A stretch of DNA of 64,000 bases, taken from NCBI RefSeq assembly GCF_018130165.1, contig NZ_JAFCLZ010000001.1, forward strand, positions 1 to 64,000, given 5' to 3'. A program made the position numbers and the translations under genes. The DNA is from Bradyrhizobium sp. JYMT SZCCT0180. Lineage in GTDB: Bacteria > Pseudomonadota > Alphaproteobacteria > Rhizobiales > Xanthobacteraceae. Below the pieces are notes generated by a model that was not told where the DNA came from, did no database searches, and was given only the letters and a program-made list of their open reading frames with translations. Of the stretch, positions 27,210 through 38,301 are shown in pieces. Position 1 is the stretch's first letter, and the number at the start of each line of letters is the position of its first letter.

Positions 27210-28007
27210 GTGGGAATAGACATGTCGGTTAATCGCAAACGTTTTCGTATCGAACAAGCCATTTTGGGCGATGTGCCAATGCCGGTGTCCGCGGTTGCCG
27301 AAGGCGGCGACATCGGCCCGATGCATCGCGAGATCATGAGCGAGCTGCGCTCGATCCGCGCCCAGATGGCCGCGGGCGGTCAAGGCCGTTCCGTCGTGAC
27401 TGAATCGGCGGAAGCGTCGGTGGCGCGCGAGGTTGCCGAAGCCCAGGCGCTGCTGGAAACCTATCGTGCCCAGATCGAGCAGTGCGAAAAGCTCAAGGTC
27501 GAACTCGACCTCATTCACGACGCCATCAACCGCACCAAGCGCGAAATCGCAACGCTGCACGGCAAGAGCTTTGACGGCGGCGAAATGGCCAAGGTCAATG
27601 GTGAACTCGGCGCCGTCGTCGGCGGTACCGAGCAGGCCACGCAGCAGATTCTCGAAGCCACCGAGGCGATCGACCAGGCGGCGACCGCGCTGTCCAAGAA
27701 CACTTCGCCGGACCAGCAGAAGCTGCTCAGCGAGGAAATCCAGGAACGCGTCATCGCGATCTTCGAAGCCTGCAATTTCCAGGATCTCACCGGTCAGCGC
27801 ATCAGCAAGGTGATGACCACGATGAAGTTCATCGAGAACCACATCAACGTCATGATGGACATCTGGGGTGGCGTCGACGCGCTCAAGGCGCACGCGACCC
27901 CGATCGTCGACAGCCGTGAAGGCGACGCCAAGCTGCTCAACGGTCCGAAGCTCGACGGCGACGTCGGCCATGCCTCGCAGGACGACATCGACGCGCTGTT
28001 CGATTGA
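27210..28007 (+). CDS. cheZ: CheZ-type protein phosphatase
   Basis: This 265-residue helical protein resembles CheZ, which dephosphorylates CheY-P in chemotaxis. The catalytic segment is EACNFQDLTGQRISKVM; the Asp and Gln of DLTGQ correspond to the family's active residues. The C-terminal peptide QDDIDALFD resembles the CheY-binding tail. The first 100 residues form a long coiled coil. It starts with GTG at 27210 after GGAGTAAGG, or with ATG at 27222. No other che gene is nearby, so it stands alone. In alphaproteobacteria such proteins are usually annotated as CheZ, but the partner response regulator is unknown. Confidence 0.85.
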   Translation: MGIDMSVNRKRFRIEQAILGDVPMPVSAVAEGGDIGPMHREIMSELRSIRAQMAAGGQGRSVVTESAEASVAREVAEAQALLETYRAQIEQCEKLKVELDLIHDAINRTKREIATLHGKSFDGGEMAKVNGELGAVVGGTEQATQQILEATEAIDQAATALSKNTSPDQQKLLSEEIQERVIAIFEACNFQDLTGQRISKVMTTMKFIENHINVMMDIWGGVDALKAHATPIVDSREGDAKLLNGPKLDGDVGHASQDDIDALFD

Positions 28008-28032
28008 TCGGGCTGGTTAACGCAGACCAAAT

Positions 28033-28062
28033 AAAAACGCCGGCTAGACGCCGGCGTTTTTT
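28033..28062 (+). terminator. Intrinsic terminator after cheZ
   Basis: The stem AAAAACGCCGGC pairs with GCCGGCGTTTTT around the loop TAGAC and continues into a T run. It starts 26 bp after the cheZ stop. Confidence 0.93.
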
Positions 28063-28084
28063 GTTGGTCGCCCCTTGCTCCGCT

Positions 28085-28206
28085 GTCATCGTCCGCCCGA
28101 GTGCGCAATTGCGCACGGGGGGCGGACGATCCAGTATTCCAGAGACGTCAGCAATTTAGCCGAGAGGTCGCGGCGTACTGGATGCCCCGCCTTCGCGGGG
28201 CATGAC
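28085..28206. repeat. Palindromic intergenic repeat, family B-like variant
   Basis: The element runs from GTCATCGTCCGCCC to GGGGCATGAC. It contains the palindrome GTGCGCAATTGCGCAC and a separate hairpin GCCCCGCCTTCGCGGGGC. It lies between cheZ and the convergent lipoprotein gene. Confidence 0.72.
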
Positions 28207-28227
28207 GGCAAGGGAATGAAGTTCGGC

Positions 28228-28743
28228 TCAGGCGCGCGGCGCGCAGCGGACATAGACCATGTTGCCGTAACGGACCCCGGCATCCTTGTCGACAAAGCGG
28301 GTCACCAGCACGCGGCCGTCGAACGAGACGACCTCGCGGTCCTGCTCGCCCGGGGTCGGTCCGGCCGGGCCGATATAATTCTTGCCGCTCGGCGAGCCCT
28401 TGAGGCGCAGTTCCTGCGGGGTCGCCTGGTCGGCCAGATGCATGACCACGCCCCCGGAGGTGCCGGCGGTGATCACATAAGGCTGCCTGCACTGATCGCG
28501 GGCCATCTTTTCAGTGCGGGCCCGGTCGTTCGGATTCTGGTACGAGGCGAGACCCCAGCGGCCGACGATCTCGTCGGAGCGGATGGTCGCCGGCATGTCG
28601 GGAGCCACGCCCGGCTCGGGCGGAGGCGCGGAACTTGACGACAGCGACGGCAGGCTCATGCTGCTGCATGCTCCCAGGAGTATTGTGAGCGCTGAGGCGA
28701 TCGCCAGATTGGCAACCACGCGCGCAGTACCGGACCCGATCAT
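28228..28743 (-). CDS. Lipoprotein of unknown function
   Basis: This 171-residue protein has a lipoprotein signal: a hydrophobic stretch LAIASALTILLGAC, with the Cys at about residue 26 as lipidation site. A Ser/Pro-rich linker follows, then a compact domain from about residue 50 with RWGLASYQN and CRQPYVITAGTSGGVVMHL. FVDKDAGVRYGNMVYVRC closes it. Two further Cys may form a disulfide. I cannot name the domain with confidence. It is divergent from groES, with the heat-shock promoter between them. Confidence 0.78.
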   Translation of the reverse strand: MIGSGTARVVANLAIASALTILLGACSSMSLPSLSSSSAPPPEPGVAPDMPATIRSDEIVGRWGLASYQNPNDRARTEKMARDQCRQPYVITAGTSGGVVMHLADQATPQELRLKGSPSGKNYIGPAGPTPGEQDREVVSFDGRVLVTRFVDKDAGVRYGNMVYVRCAPRA

Positions 28744-28917
28744 CGCATTCCCCCAAACAAGTTTTTTGGCCGCACCCGTCCTGCAGCCAACCGTAAAACA
28801 CGTGCCGGAGCAATGACGTCCATCAAATTACGCCGCCGCTCCGATTTGGTTTCTCAGGGAGCATCCTATATTGGCCTCACCAAGGCCTTAACCTTTTTTG
28901 GGCCTTAACCCCCTTGC

Positions 28918-28946
28918 TTGACAGGATCGGCGCCAAGCCATATTCC
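28918..28946 (+). promoter_or_regulatory. groESL promoter
   Basis: The -35 hexamer TTGACA (28918-28923) and a -10-like TATTCC (28941-28946) are 17 bp apart. This is a good sigma-70-type housekeeping promoter, and it sits just upstream of the CIRCE element. The gap from 28744 to here otherwise shows only an AT-poor region with a CTTTTTTGGGCC stretch. Confidence 0.75.
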
Positions 28947-28958
28947 CCGGGCCACACA

Positions 28959-28985
28959 TTAGCACTCAAATGCGACGATTGCTAA
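28959..28985 (+). promoter_or_regulatory. CIRCE operator of groESL
   Basis: TTAGCACTC, nine spacer bases, then GATTGCTAA. The left arm matches the CIRCE consensus exactly and the right arm has one mismatch (GAT for GAG). It lies just after the promoter, where HrcA repressor binding would block transcription. hrcA itself is not in the window. Confidence 0.93.
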
Positions 28986-29096
28986 GGCAAGTAAGGAGTT
29001 TGGCCGTCCCGCCCGGGACGGTGTCGAAAACCCGGCATTAGCAGCCATTTTGATGGCAATCAGACCCGAAACCAAACCTTCCAAAGAGGAAACCTC

Positions 29097-31209
<2,113 letters not shown>

Positions 31210-31233
31210 GCCCGACCAACCGGAATAGTGATC

Positions 31234-31263
31234 GAAGGCCGCCTCCGGGCGGCCTTCTTTTTT
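31234..31263 (+). terminator. Intrinsic terminator after groEL
   Basis: The stem GAAGGCCGCC pairs with GGCGGCCTTC around TCCG, followed by six T. It starts 25 bp after the groEL stop. Confidence 0.94.
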
Positions 31264-31325
31264 GGCGAATGATCAGGAGGTTTGCTACTTACGACGACGC
31301 TGATTCTCTCTTTCGAGGAATTCCC

Positions 31326-32528
31326 ATGCGCGCGCTCCTGCTCTGCCTGTTCGGTCTGGTGACGGCCTCGGACCTCGCTCTCGCCCAGATGAAGCTCCCC
31401 TCCAAGGCAGCGCCAACACCCGGCGGCAGCGAAGTCAGGTATTTCACCTCGATCGACGGATTGATGAGCGGCAACGCCGACGTGGTCCTCAAGGAGATCC
31501 GCCAAGGCAAAACCGTCACCGCGGCCGTGCTCGACGTCTGCTACCCCGTCGAAAAGGGCTCCGAGCGCAAGGACCGCTTCGTCGCCAACCTCACCGTCAG
31601 CGGCCAGAACCTGACCGGCTCGACGCAAAGCCTCGGTGACAAGCTGCCGGTCACCGTGAACCTCGCGCGCAAGGCCAGCGCCGACGGCTTCGAATTCCGC
31701 GGCCGGATCACCATCGGCCAGGCGGTGACGGAAGTGGCCTCGACCGACAATTCCGATCTCAGCGAGAAGGAGTTCTTGGACAACCAGGCCACCGATGACG
31801 GCATCACGCCGGCGCCGAAGGATTTCACCGAGGTGTCGCCGGAATCCATCGGCGTGCGGATAAAGCTGGATGCGGCGCTGGATTTCCTCAAGGGCCTGAA
31901 GGGCCAGGAGGTGGAGCTCGGCCTGAGCAGCCTGTCGATTTCCTGCGACGCGCTCCGCGCCGGCGAGCAGACCATCAATCTCACCGCCGATCCGGAGCGG
32001 TCAGCGGCGCTGATCGCCAGGGCCAAGGCGACACCGGGCGTGGTCACCGCGGGATGGACCACCGGCATCGTCGAGATGGACCGCACCATCCGTTTTGCCG
32101 CCGCCGACTGGCGCGATGGCGACAGGATCAACAAGGACAAGATCGCCGCCGCGGTATCCGCGGTGCTGTCGAAGACGCTCGCGGCCAAGGCGGCGGGCTC
32201 GGCGTGGAACGCCAACACCGGCAAGCTGACACTGACCTTCAAGCGGCCGAGCGAGATCTATCCGGCGCTCGGCCTCACCGACAGCATCGAGGTCACCGCG
32301 CTCGTCTCGCCCGACAAACCCGGCGCATCGGACCGGCTGATGCTGTGGATCTCGAGCCCGGTGACGTCGACCATCGACGAAGGCGCAGGTCCCAAGCTGA
32401 ACCTGTCCGAAGGCGCCGGCGGCGAGGAGGAAGGCGGCGAGCCGGAGGACGACAATGGTTCGGTCGAAGCCCTCGCCAGGGAGTTCAAGGGCCAGCGCTG
32501 GGACATCGACAAATCGGCCTGGAAATAG
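31326..32528 (+). CDS. Secreted protein of unknown function
   Basis: This 400-residue protein has a signal peptide (RALLLCLFGLVTASDLALAQ). The mature part is rich in acidic and small residues, with repeated beta-strand-like runs (VNLARKASADGFEFRGRITIGQ is one example region; TLTFKRPSEIYPALG another). The tail is very acidic (EGAGGEEEGGEPEDD) and ends RWDIDKSAWK. Three Cys are seen, including one in the signal region. I recognise no domain. The ATG at 31326 has GAGGAATTCCC upstream and begins the signal peptide. A terminator isolates it from groEL. Confidence 0.7.
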   Translation: MRALLLCLFGLVTASDLALAQMKLPSKAAPTPGGSEVRYFTSIDGLMSGNADVVLKEIRQGKTVTAAVLDVCYPVEKGSERKDRFVANLTVSGQNLTGSTQSLGDKLPVTVNLARKASADGFEFRGRITIGQAVTEVASTDNSDLSEKEFLDNQATDDGITPAPKDFTEVSPESIGVRIKLDAALDFLKGLKGQEVELGLSSLSISCDALRAGEQTINLTADPERSAALIARAKATPGVVTAGWTTGIVEMDRTIRFAAADWRDGDRINKDKIAAAVSAVLSKTLAAKAAGSAWNANTGKLTLTFKRPSEIYPALGLTDSIEVTALVSPDKPGASDRLMLWISSPVTSTIDEGAGPKLNLSEGAGGEEEGGEPEDDNGSVEALAREFKGQRWDIDKSAWK

Positions 32529-32671
32529 CGGTTTCCAGCCGTTCCCTTTCTCGATCCTTTCTAAATCCCTGAAGGCGGCTTTCCGCGCACTGCTCCATGC
32601 GGTCAGCGCATTTGACATGCCGCACCCGAGCGGCAATGAAACACCCTGATCTTGCAATGGCTTCCTCTTTT

Positions 32672-32725
32672 GTTTGACGCGTTTTCTTCACCCGAACCGG
32701 TACCCACTTCGCTTGAAAACGCTCT
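32672..32725 (-). repeat. Dispersed intergenic repeat, family D copy 1
   Basis: TTTGACGCGTTTTCTTCACC, then GAACCGGTACCCACTTCGC and TTGAAAACGCTC. The reverse complement, with a few mismatches, recurs at 44245-44296. It precedes the CrtI-like gene. Confidence 0.85.
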
Positions 32726-32741
32726 AAGGGCTCCACGCTGA

Positions 32742-34280
32742 ATGACACGTTATGATGTCGTGATTGTCGGCGCTGGCCTTGGCGGCCTCACTGCCGGAGC
32801 GATCCTGGCGCGCGCCGGCCGCAAGGTGCTGGTGGTCGAGCGCAGCAATTCCGTCGGCGGTGCGGCGTCGAGCTACAAATCCGGCGAGCTCTTTGTCGAG
32901 GGATCGCTGCACGAGACCAGCGACCCGCACGACCCGCGCGACCCCAAACACGACGTGCTGACGCGGGCCGGCGTGATCGACGCCGTCAAATGGATTCCGT
33001 CCGGCGCGTTCTACCAGGCGCGCGGCGGCCCGCTCGATCAGCCCTTCCTGATGCCCGACGATTTCGACGCCGCGCGCCGTGCGTTGACCGAGCGCTTCCC
33101 GGAGGCCCGCGCCGGCATCGATCAACTGCTCGGCGAGATGCAACACATCGTCGGCGTCGCGAACCGGTTCGCGCACAGCGAGGACGCAAACGAAACCTCG
33201 CGCGACCATCTGGGCGCCCTGATCAGGCTTTTGCCTGACGCCGCGGATTGGCCGCTGTCGCTGTCGCAAAAGCTCGACCGCGTATTCGGCGACAATGAAG
33301 CCGTCAAATGCGCGCTCGCCGCCAACCTGTCCTATTTCCACGACGACCCCACCACGCTGTGGTGGATCTATTTCGCGATGGCGCAGGGCAGCTATCTGCA
33401 GAGCGGCGGCCGCTACGTGCAGGGCGGCTCGCAGCGGCTCTCCAGCGCGCTCGCCCGCGCCATCAAGGTGGCGGGCGGCGAGGTGCTGGTGCGCCGTGTC
33501 GTCAGCTCGATTGCGCTCGGCGACGACGCCAAATCCATCACCCACACCGCCAAGGACGGCAGCGATCCGAGGACCGTGCAATGCGCGCGGATCATCGGCA
33601 ACGCCGCGCCCGCGGCACTCGAACCGCTGATGCAGGCGGACGCCGCCGCACAGCTGAACCAAACTTATGCCCGGCAGGCGCCCTCGGCATCGCTGTTCGC
33701 GCTGACGCTGGGCCTGAAAAAGCCGCCGCGCGAATTCGGGATCGCCGCCTACTCCACGCAATTGCTGCCGCCCTGGATGAAGCGGTTGACCGACTACGCG
33801 CAAGGCGCCGCGCTGATGGCGGAAGAGCCCGGCGAACGCATGCCGCCGATGTCCGTGGTCGACTATGCCGCGATCGATTCCGGCGTGCCGGCGCCGCCCT
33901 ATGTGCTTTCGATCCTCGGCCCCGATTTGTTGTCGAACTGGGACGCCTCCGACATGGACGCCTATCGCGAGAAGCGCGGGCGCTGGCAGGAGGCGATCGT
34001 GCGCTATCTCTCCTCGATCTATCCGGGGCTCGGCGAAGCCGTCGTCGCGTCCTCGTTCAACAGCGCGCTGTCGGTGCGGCAGTATCTCAACGCGCCCGAC
34101 GGCGCGGTTTACGGCTTTGCGCCGACCCCGCCACAGGCGAGCTGGAGCAATCCGTTCCGCTCGCCGCGCACGGCGGTATCGGGATTTTATCTGGCATCCG
34201 CCTATGCCGGTTTCGGCGGCTACACCGGCGTCGTGCAATCGGCCGGTGTCTGCGCCGACATGATTTTGCGAGAGGGCTAA
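32742..34280 (+). CDS. FAD-dependent oxidoreductase, CrtI/phytoene-desaturase-like
   Basis: This 512-residue protein is a flavoprotein of the phytoene-desaturase/retinol-saturase group. The FAD-binding start is YDVVIVGAGLGGLTAGAILARAGRKVLVVE-like (GAGLGG motif, then ERSNSVGGAASS). The C-terminal FAD motif region is SGFYLASAYAGFGGYTGVVQSA, instead of a strict CrtI end. GGRYVQGGSQRLSSAL is the family's typical second block. Carotenoid genes are absent nearby, so a carotenoid role is not supported. It precedes a GMC oxidoreductase on the same strand after about 90 bp; the two may act on one substrate. Confidence 0.86.
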   Translation: MTRYDVVIVGAGLGGLTAGAILARAGRKVLVVERSNSVGGAASSYKSGELFVEGSLHETSDPHDPRDPKHDVLTRAGVIDAVKWIPSGAFYQARGGPLDQPFLMPDDFDAARRALTERFPEARAGIDQLLGEMQHIVGVANRFAHSEDANETSRDHLGALIRLLPDAADWPLSLSQKLDRVFGDNEAVKCALAANLSYFHDDPTTLWWIYFAMAQGSYLQSGGRYVQGGSQRLSSALARAIKVAGGEVLVRRVVSSIALGDDAKSITHTAKDGSDPRTVQCARIIGNAAPAALEPLMQADAAAQLNQTYARQAPSASLFALTLGLKKPPREFGIAAYSTQLLPPWMKRLTDYAQGAALMAEEPGERMPPMSVVDYAAIDSGVPAPPYVLSILGPDLLSNWDASDMDAYREKRGRWQEAIVRYLSSIYPGLGEAVVASSFNSALSVRQYLNAPDGAVYGFAPTPPQASWSNPFRSPRTAVSGFYLASAYAGFGGYTGVVQSAGVCADMILREG

Positions 34281-34372
34281 TTCTGCCGGCGAGACCCGGG
34301 CGCGGAGCTGCGCTAGCCTCCCGGCAACAACGAGATCAACAAGAGAACAAAAAAACCAGAGGGAATGCCAAA

Positions 34373-36067
34373 GTGTATGACACGATCATCGTAGGCGGCG
34401 GCTCGGCAGGTTCGGTCATGGCGCACCGGTTGTCGGCGAAAAGCAGTAATAAAGTCCTGCTGTGCGAAGCCGGCCAGGACACCCCGCCCGGCAACGAGCC
34501 GGCCGAAATCAGGGACAGCTATCCGGGCACCGCCTATTTCGATCCGCGCTTCCACTGGACCGAACTCAAGGTCACGACGCAGATCGTCAGCCATAACAAT
34601 CCCAACGAGGGGCGTCCGCCCTTGCGCAAATACGAGCAGGCGCGGGTGCTGGGCGGCGGCTCCTCGATCAACGGCCAGATGGCCAACCGCGGCGCACCGA
34701 CCGACTACGATGAATGGGAAGCGCGGGGCGCCACCGGCTGGAGCTGGAAGGACGTGCTGCCCTACTTCAAGAAGGTCGAGCGCGACCTTGACTTCGACGG
34801 ACCGTACCATGGCAAGGACGGCCGCATTCCGGTGCGACGCATCCCCAGGGAGCACTGGACGAAGCATTCGCAGGCGTTCGCTGACGCCTTCCAGCAGGCC
34901 GGCCATCAATTCCTGCCGGACCAGAACGGCGAGTTCGTCGACGGCTATTTCCCCGTGACGCACTCCAACCAGGCCGAGCAACGCGTCTCGGCCGCGATGG
35001 GCTATCTCGATCGCGAAACGCGCAAGCGCGCCAATCTCACGATCTCCACCAACACGCAGGTCAGGGAATTGCTGTTCGAAGGCACGCAGTGCGTCGGCGT
35101 GAAGGCCCTCGTCGACGGCAAGGAGCAGGAATTCCGCGGCCGCGAGATCATTCTGTGCAGCGGCGCCATCCATTCGCCGGCGCATCTGCTGCGCGCCGGC
35201 ATCGGCCCGGTCGGTCATCTCAAGGACATGGGCATTCCCGTGCTGATGGGACTTGAAGGTGTCGGCCAGCGCCTGATGGATCATCCCTCGATTTCGCTGT
35301 CCTCTTTTGTCCGCCGCGGCGCGCGCATGAACGGGCATACCAGGCGTCACATGCAGGTCGGCTTGCGTTATTCGTCCGGACTGCCTGGTGTGCCGAAGGG
35401 CGACATGTTCGTCGTGGTGCTCAGCAAATCGGCCTGGCATGCGGTCGGCGAGCAAATCGGCTCGGCCCTGACGTTCGTCAACAAGACCTATTCCGAAACC
35501 GGACAGGTCAAGCTCGCCTCGCGCGACCCGGCGGCTGAACCGATCGTCGAGTTCAATTTGTTGTCCGACCGGCGCGACCTCGATCGGCTGATGAGCGGTT
35601 TCCGCAAGATGGCGGCGGTGCAAATGAGCGACGCCGTCAGGGCGGTCACCGACAAGCCATTCCCCGCCTCCTATACCGACCGCGTGCGCAAGATCGGCGT
35701 GGTCAACAACAAGAACAGGATTCTTACCAAAATCGCCGCCACCCTGATGGACGGCCCGGCGGCGCTGCGCCATTACATGATCGACAATTTCGTGGTCGAA
35801 GGATTTTCGTTCGACGACGTGATCAACGACGACGAGGCGCTGGAGAGCTTCGTGCGCAAGGGAACCATCGGCGTGTGGCACGCCTCGTGCTCGTGCCGGA
35901 TGGGCCGGCCGGAGGACCCGATGTCGGTCGTCGACACCGAGGGCCGCGTCAAGGGTGTGCAGGGCCTGCGCGTGGTCGACGCCTCGATCTTCCCGGTCGT
36001 GCCCTGCGCCAACACCAATTTTCCGGTGCTGATGTCGGCGGAGAAGATTGCGGCCTCGATGCAGTGA
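34373..36067 (+). CDS. GMC-family FAD oxidoreductase (choline-dehydrogenase-like)
   Basis: This 564-residue protein is a glucose-methanol-choline oxidoreductase. It has YDTIIVGGGSAGSVMAHRLS for FAD, VLGGGSSINGQMANRGAP (GMC signature 1), and IILCSGAIHSPAHLLRAGIGP (signature 2). The active-site region is GVWHASCSCRMG, followed by VVDASIFPVVPCANTNFPVLM, giving the His and Asn pair. I set the start at the GTG at 34373, with GAGGG upstream; the frame stays open for another 355 codons upstream, but that stretch overlies the preceding gene. The alcohol substrate is unknown. Confidence 0.92.
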   Translation: MYDTIIVGGGSAGSVMAHRLSAKSSNKVLLCEAGQDTPPGNEPAEIRDSYPGTAYFDPRFHWTELKVTTQIVSHNNPNEGRPPLRKYEQARVLGGGSSINGQMANRGAPTDYDEWEARGATGWSWKDVLPYFKKVERDLDFDGPYHGKDGRIPVRRIPREHWTKHSQAFADAFQQAGHQFLPDQNGEFVDGYFPVTHSNQAEQRVSAAMGYLDRETRKRANLTISTNTQVRELLFEGTQCVGVKALVDGKEQEFRGREIILCSGAIHSPAHLLRAGIGPVGHLKDMGIPVLMGLEGVGQRLMDHPSISLSSFVRRGARMNGHTRRHMQVGLRYSSGLPGVPKGDMFVVVLSKSAWHAVGEQIGSALTFVNKTYSETGQVKLASRDPAAEPIVEFNLLSDRRDLDRLMSGFRKMAAVQMSDAVRAVTDKPFPASYTDRVRKIGVVNNKNRILTKIAATLMDGPAALRHYMIDNFVVEGFSFDDVINDDEALESFVRKGTIGVWHASCSCRMGRPEDPMSVVDTEGRVKGVQGLRVVDASIFPVVPCANTNFPVLMSAEKIAASMQ

Positions 36068-36654
36068 AACTTTCGGATTTGGTTTTCAAACAGCCAGGGC
36101 GTCATTGCGAGCCTACGGGTCGCAATGACGGCGCCCAAATTCCAGATACGATTTCGCGATCTCGCGACGCAAAGCGCCCGAGTGGTTGATGCTGTTTCTC
36201 CCAAAACAAGGGAGCAGGGAATGCCGGATGCGCGCTGCACCCGCGGTCTCATGTGCGAATAGTGCAAAGAACACTGCACACGAGCATACAGGGCAGCGGA
36301 GAACATCCGACATTCCCTGCGCAATGGCTTTACGGCTTATAACGCGCTCTCCCCGGTGAGACGGCCTCTATTGCCACCGTCGCCTCGCAGATCGCTCCGC
36401 AAGACTTGACGCCGTTACGGGCGCCAGGACCACACGCTTTCGCCGTACGCCTCCGCTGCGCCCGTCAAGCGCAACATCGGCGTCCACCGCAGCCCACCCC
36501 ACGTCCGTGACGATCGCGATACGCCCCTCGTGAAGGGATGAGACGAAACCGATATATTCTGATTTGGCGAATCTGTCAAGCGCAATTTCCGTAAATCGGA
36601 AACTATTTGGGAGGCGGACGAAGCAGCCCAGTGGGGGCTGGTCAGCGGACTTGT
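36068..36654. repeat. Gene-free stretch with a dispersed repeat element
   Basis: No credible gene lies here. Positions 36080-36140 form a hairpin-like pair (GCGTCATTGCGAGCC and CGCAATGACGGCGCC). From about 36230 to 36600 the sequence looks like one long non-coding element; its part from 36410 onward is homologous to positions 1-200 (GGACCACACG, CGCCGTACGCC, GGCGTCCACCGCA, CGTGACGATCGCGA). I recall this as a dispersed Bradyrhizobium-type repeat, but could not check. Confidence 0.6.
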
Positions 36655-36740
36655 CCGCCCGAGCTCAAGGAGCGAAGGCAGAAGGCGTAATGCGCCCCTT
36701 TGTCTTCGGTTCGGACGGCGGACTACACTGTCGCTAGTAC
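36655..36740. repeat. GGCGGATTACGC-type repeat, diverged copy 1
   Basis: GAAGGCGTAATGCGCC, TTTGTCTTCGGTTCGGACGG and CGGACTACACTGTCGCTAGT match the better preserved element at 39732-39815 in the same order, with mismatches. It flanks the left side of the small accessory patch. Confidence 0.65.
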
Positions 36741-36753
36741 AGCCTTACACGCG

Positions 36754-37152
36754 CTATCTTGCCGTCCATGTCTTCACGTCAATTACCTCGACGTTGAATT
36801 TTTTCATAGCTTTCCGATAGGTCATCAACGGACCCAAATCGAACGCGTAGGTCGCACCTGGGCCGATGTTACGTGTACTTGCAGGCCAGCCGTCGGTAGT
36901 ATCAACGACGTTTCCCTTTCCGTCCTCTGCGGTAATCTTGATTTGAGCACCAGCGGCAACGGCGCAATTGTTTTTCAATTTTCCGGTTAGCTTCAGAACG
37001 GGGCAGGACGACTGCTTGCAGTCGTCAAAAACCTTTGGCGCAAACCCCTCAATCGCAAAATCGGAGACAGAGCATTTTTGAGCAAATGCAGGCGGCGGCG
37101 CCCCACCGGCAGTAGCGACCAACAGTAACAATACTAGGAATGCCTTGTGCAT
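36754..37152 (-). CDS. Small secreted protein, FxLYD-like
   Basis: This 132-residue protein has a signal peptide (KAFLVLLLLVATAGGAPPPAFA). The mature part is about 107 residues with four Cys (KCSVSD, DDCKQSSCPV, NNCAV). The run VLKLTGKLKNNCAVAAGAQ, then GKGNVVDTT and NIGPGATYAFDLG, resembles the beta-sandwich FxLYD domain of secreted proteins. GC content is lower than in the surrounding genes. It is followed by the HNH-like gene on the same strand and lies between repeat copies. The function is unknown. Confidence 0.65.
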   Translation of the reverse strand: MHKAFLVLLLLVATAGGAPPPAFAQKCSVSDFAIEGFAPKVFDDCKQSSCPVLKLTGKLKNNCAVAAGAQIKITAEDGKGNVVDTTDGWPASTRNIGPGATYAFDLGPLMTYRKAMKKFNVEVIDVKTWTAR

Positions 37153-37306
37153 ACTGGACCGCCCGTCGTTGAGCTTTCGTGCTCGCTTCTAGTCGATATG
37201 CTGCTCCATGATCCGCATCATTCGCAAACGGATCGTGCCACGCGGGCGGTAGCCGATGGATAGGTCCGGAGCCGACCACGCGCTGAGCGAAGCCGAATTG
37301 CTGCGG

Positions 37307-38134
37307 TCAGTCCTGCCACTCGCCGACAACGACATGATAGAGCGGCGTATTGAAAAACGGGAATAGACGCAGATGAACGATCACAAATCTTTCACCGCTT
37401 GCGAGGATGAACTTGTTGTAGCTGAGTGAGAATAAATCTGCGGCAGGAGGCGGGGCGGCCGGTTCGCAGCCTATCCAACGAAGTCCAACATTCAATTCTT
37501 GCGTGCGGCACAAGATTAAGTCGAGAAGGAAGGGCCGAAAACTTCCTAACCCCAGTTCAGCAACTGCGTAGGAATGGGCTATTTTTGCTGCCATCCTGAG
37601 AAAGGCCATTGGATTTATCAAAGTAGATTCGATCGCGCCGTGCTGGCGACAGAATTCAATAGCTCGGTCGTCCATTCGATGGATGTTTACACGGTATTCA
37701 ATATCAGCTGCCGGGTCTCGGCCCTCCAAAATTCCGGCCGCGGGAAACGTGAACGACGGAAGCATTATGATGTCGGTAGGATCGATCTCAAGTGTCTTGA
37801 TGTCATCAACGCGCGACCGGTCGTCACTCAGGCGGCCCGCTCGCACCGAGATGGTTTTAGGGCGCTCCTTCGGTCTGCGAGTAGGCGCCCCGATTGCGAT
37901 CCGAAAATTTCCAAACATGCCGCGCAAACAATGCTGCTCTATCTTGCCTGTGATTTTCGCGCATTTCTGACAACTCGATAAGGGCAACACGACGCTATCT
38001 GCAGCCAGGCCGAACGGTACAACGTGCTCGTCTGTAAGTTTGCCTTTCGGGTCGGGGCAATAGATACATTTGCCAACGGGATCGTATATCCTGTTCGGCG
38101 TTATGATCTGAATGGGAAATTCAATCGTCGTCAT
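37307..38134 (-). CDS. HNH-like zinc-binding protein of unknown function
   Basis: This 275-residue protein has an HNH-5-like zinc site near its start: Cys23-x2-Cys26 (KCIYCPDP), Glu36-His37 (TDEHVVPFGL), and Cys55-x2-Cys58 (SSCQKCAKITGKIEQ). That layout is known from HNH endonucleases and related restriction or defence proteins. The remaining 200 residues match nothing I recognise. The frame is open to 38173 with a TTG start; the ATG at 38134 is preferred. Codon use is markedly less GC-rich than in the neighbours, which suggests horizontal gain. Nuclease activity is possible but unproven. Confidence 0.6.
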   Translation of the reverse strand: MTTIEFPIQIITPNRIYDPVGKCIYCPDPKGKLTDEHVVPFGLAADSVVLPLSSCQKCAKITGKIEQHCLRGMFGNFRIAIGAPTRRPKERPKTISVRAGRLSDDRSRVDDIKTLEIDPTDIIMLPSFTFPAAGILEGRDPAADIEYRVNIHRMDDRAIEFCRQHGAIESTLINPMAFLRMAAKIAHSYAVAELGLGSFRPFLLDLILCRTQELNVGLRWIGCEPAAPPPAADLFSLSYNKFILASGERFVIVHLRLFPFFNTPLYHVVVGEWQD

Positions 38135-38301
38135 GACCGCAAAGATGATCGATATACCGAATAAGAAGCACAACGTCGCTTGATGGCATCGTTAAGGGAC
38201 AGTGAATAGGTCGCCCGGCCACTCAACACATGACTCGGAAGGGGTTGCGGCGCAAGTGAAGAAGGTCCGTAGGACCTCCTATCCGCATCAAGGTGTGGAG
38301 A

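Noticed and set aside
33308-34372. N-terminal extension of the GMC oxidoreductase by about 355 codons
   Set aside because: This stretch overlies the CrtI-like gene in another frame and is Arg-rich without structure. The FAD motif starts right after the GTG at 34373, which has a ribosome-binding site.
34313-35881. 522-residue open frame opposite the GMC gene
   Set aside because: No motif, shadow composition, and full overlap with a confident gene.
36068-36654. Possible remnant transposase or phage gene
   Set aside because: No frame shows transposase motifs and no terminal inverted repeats with target duplication were found; only repeat elements are supported.
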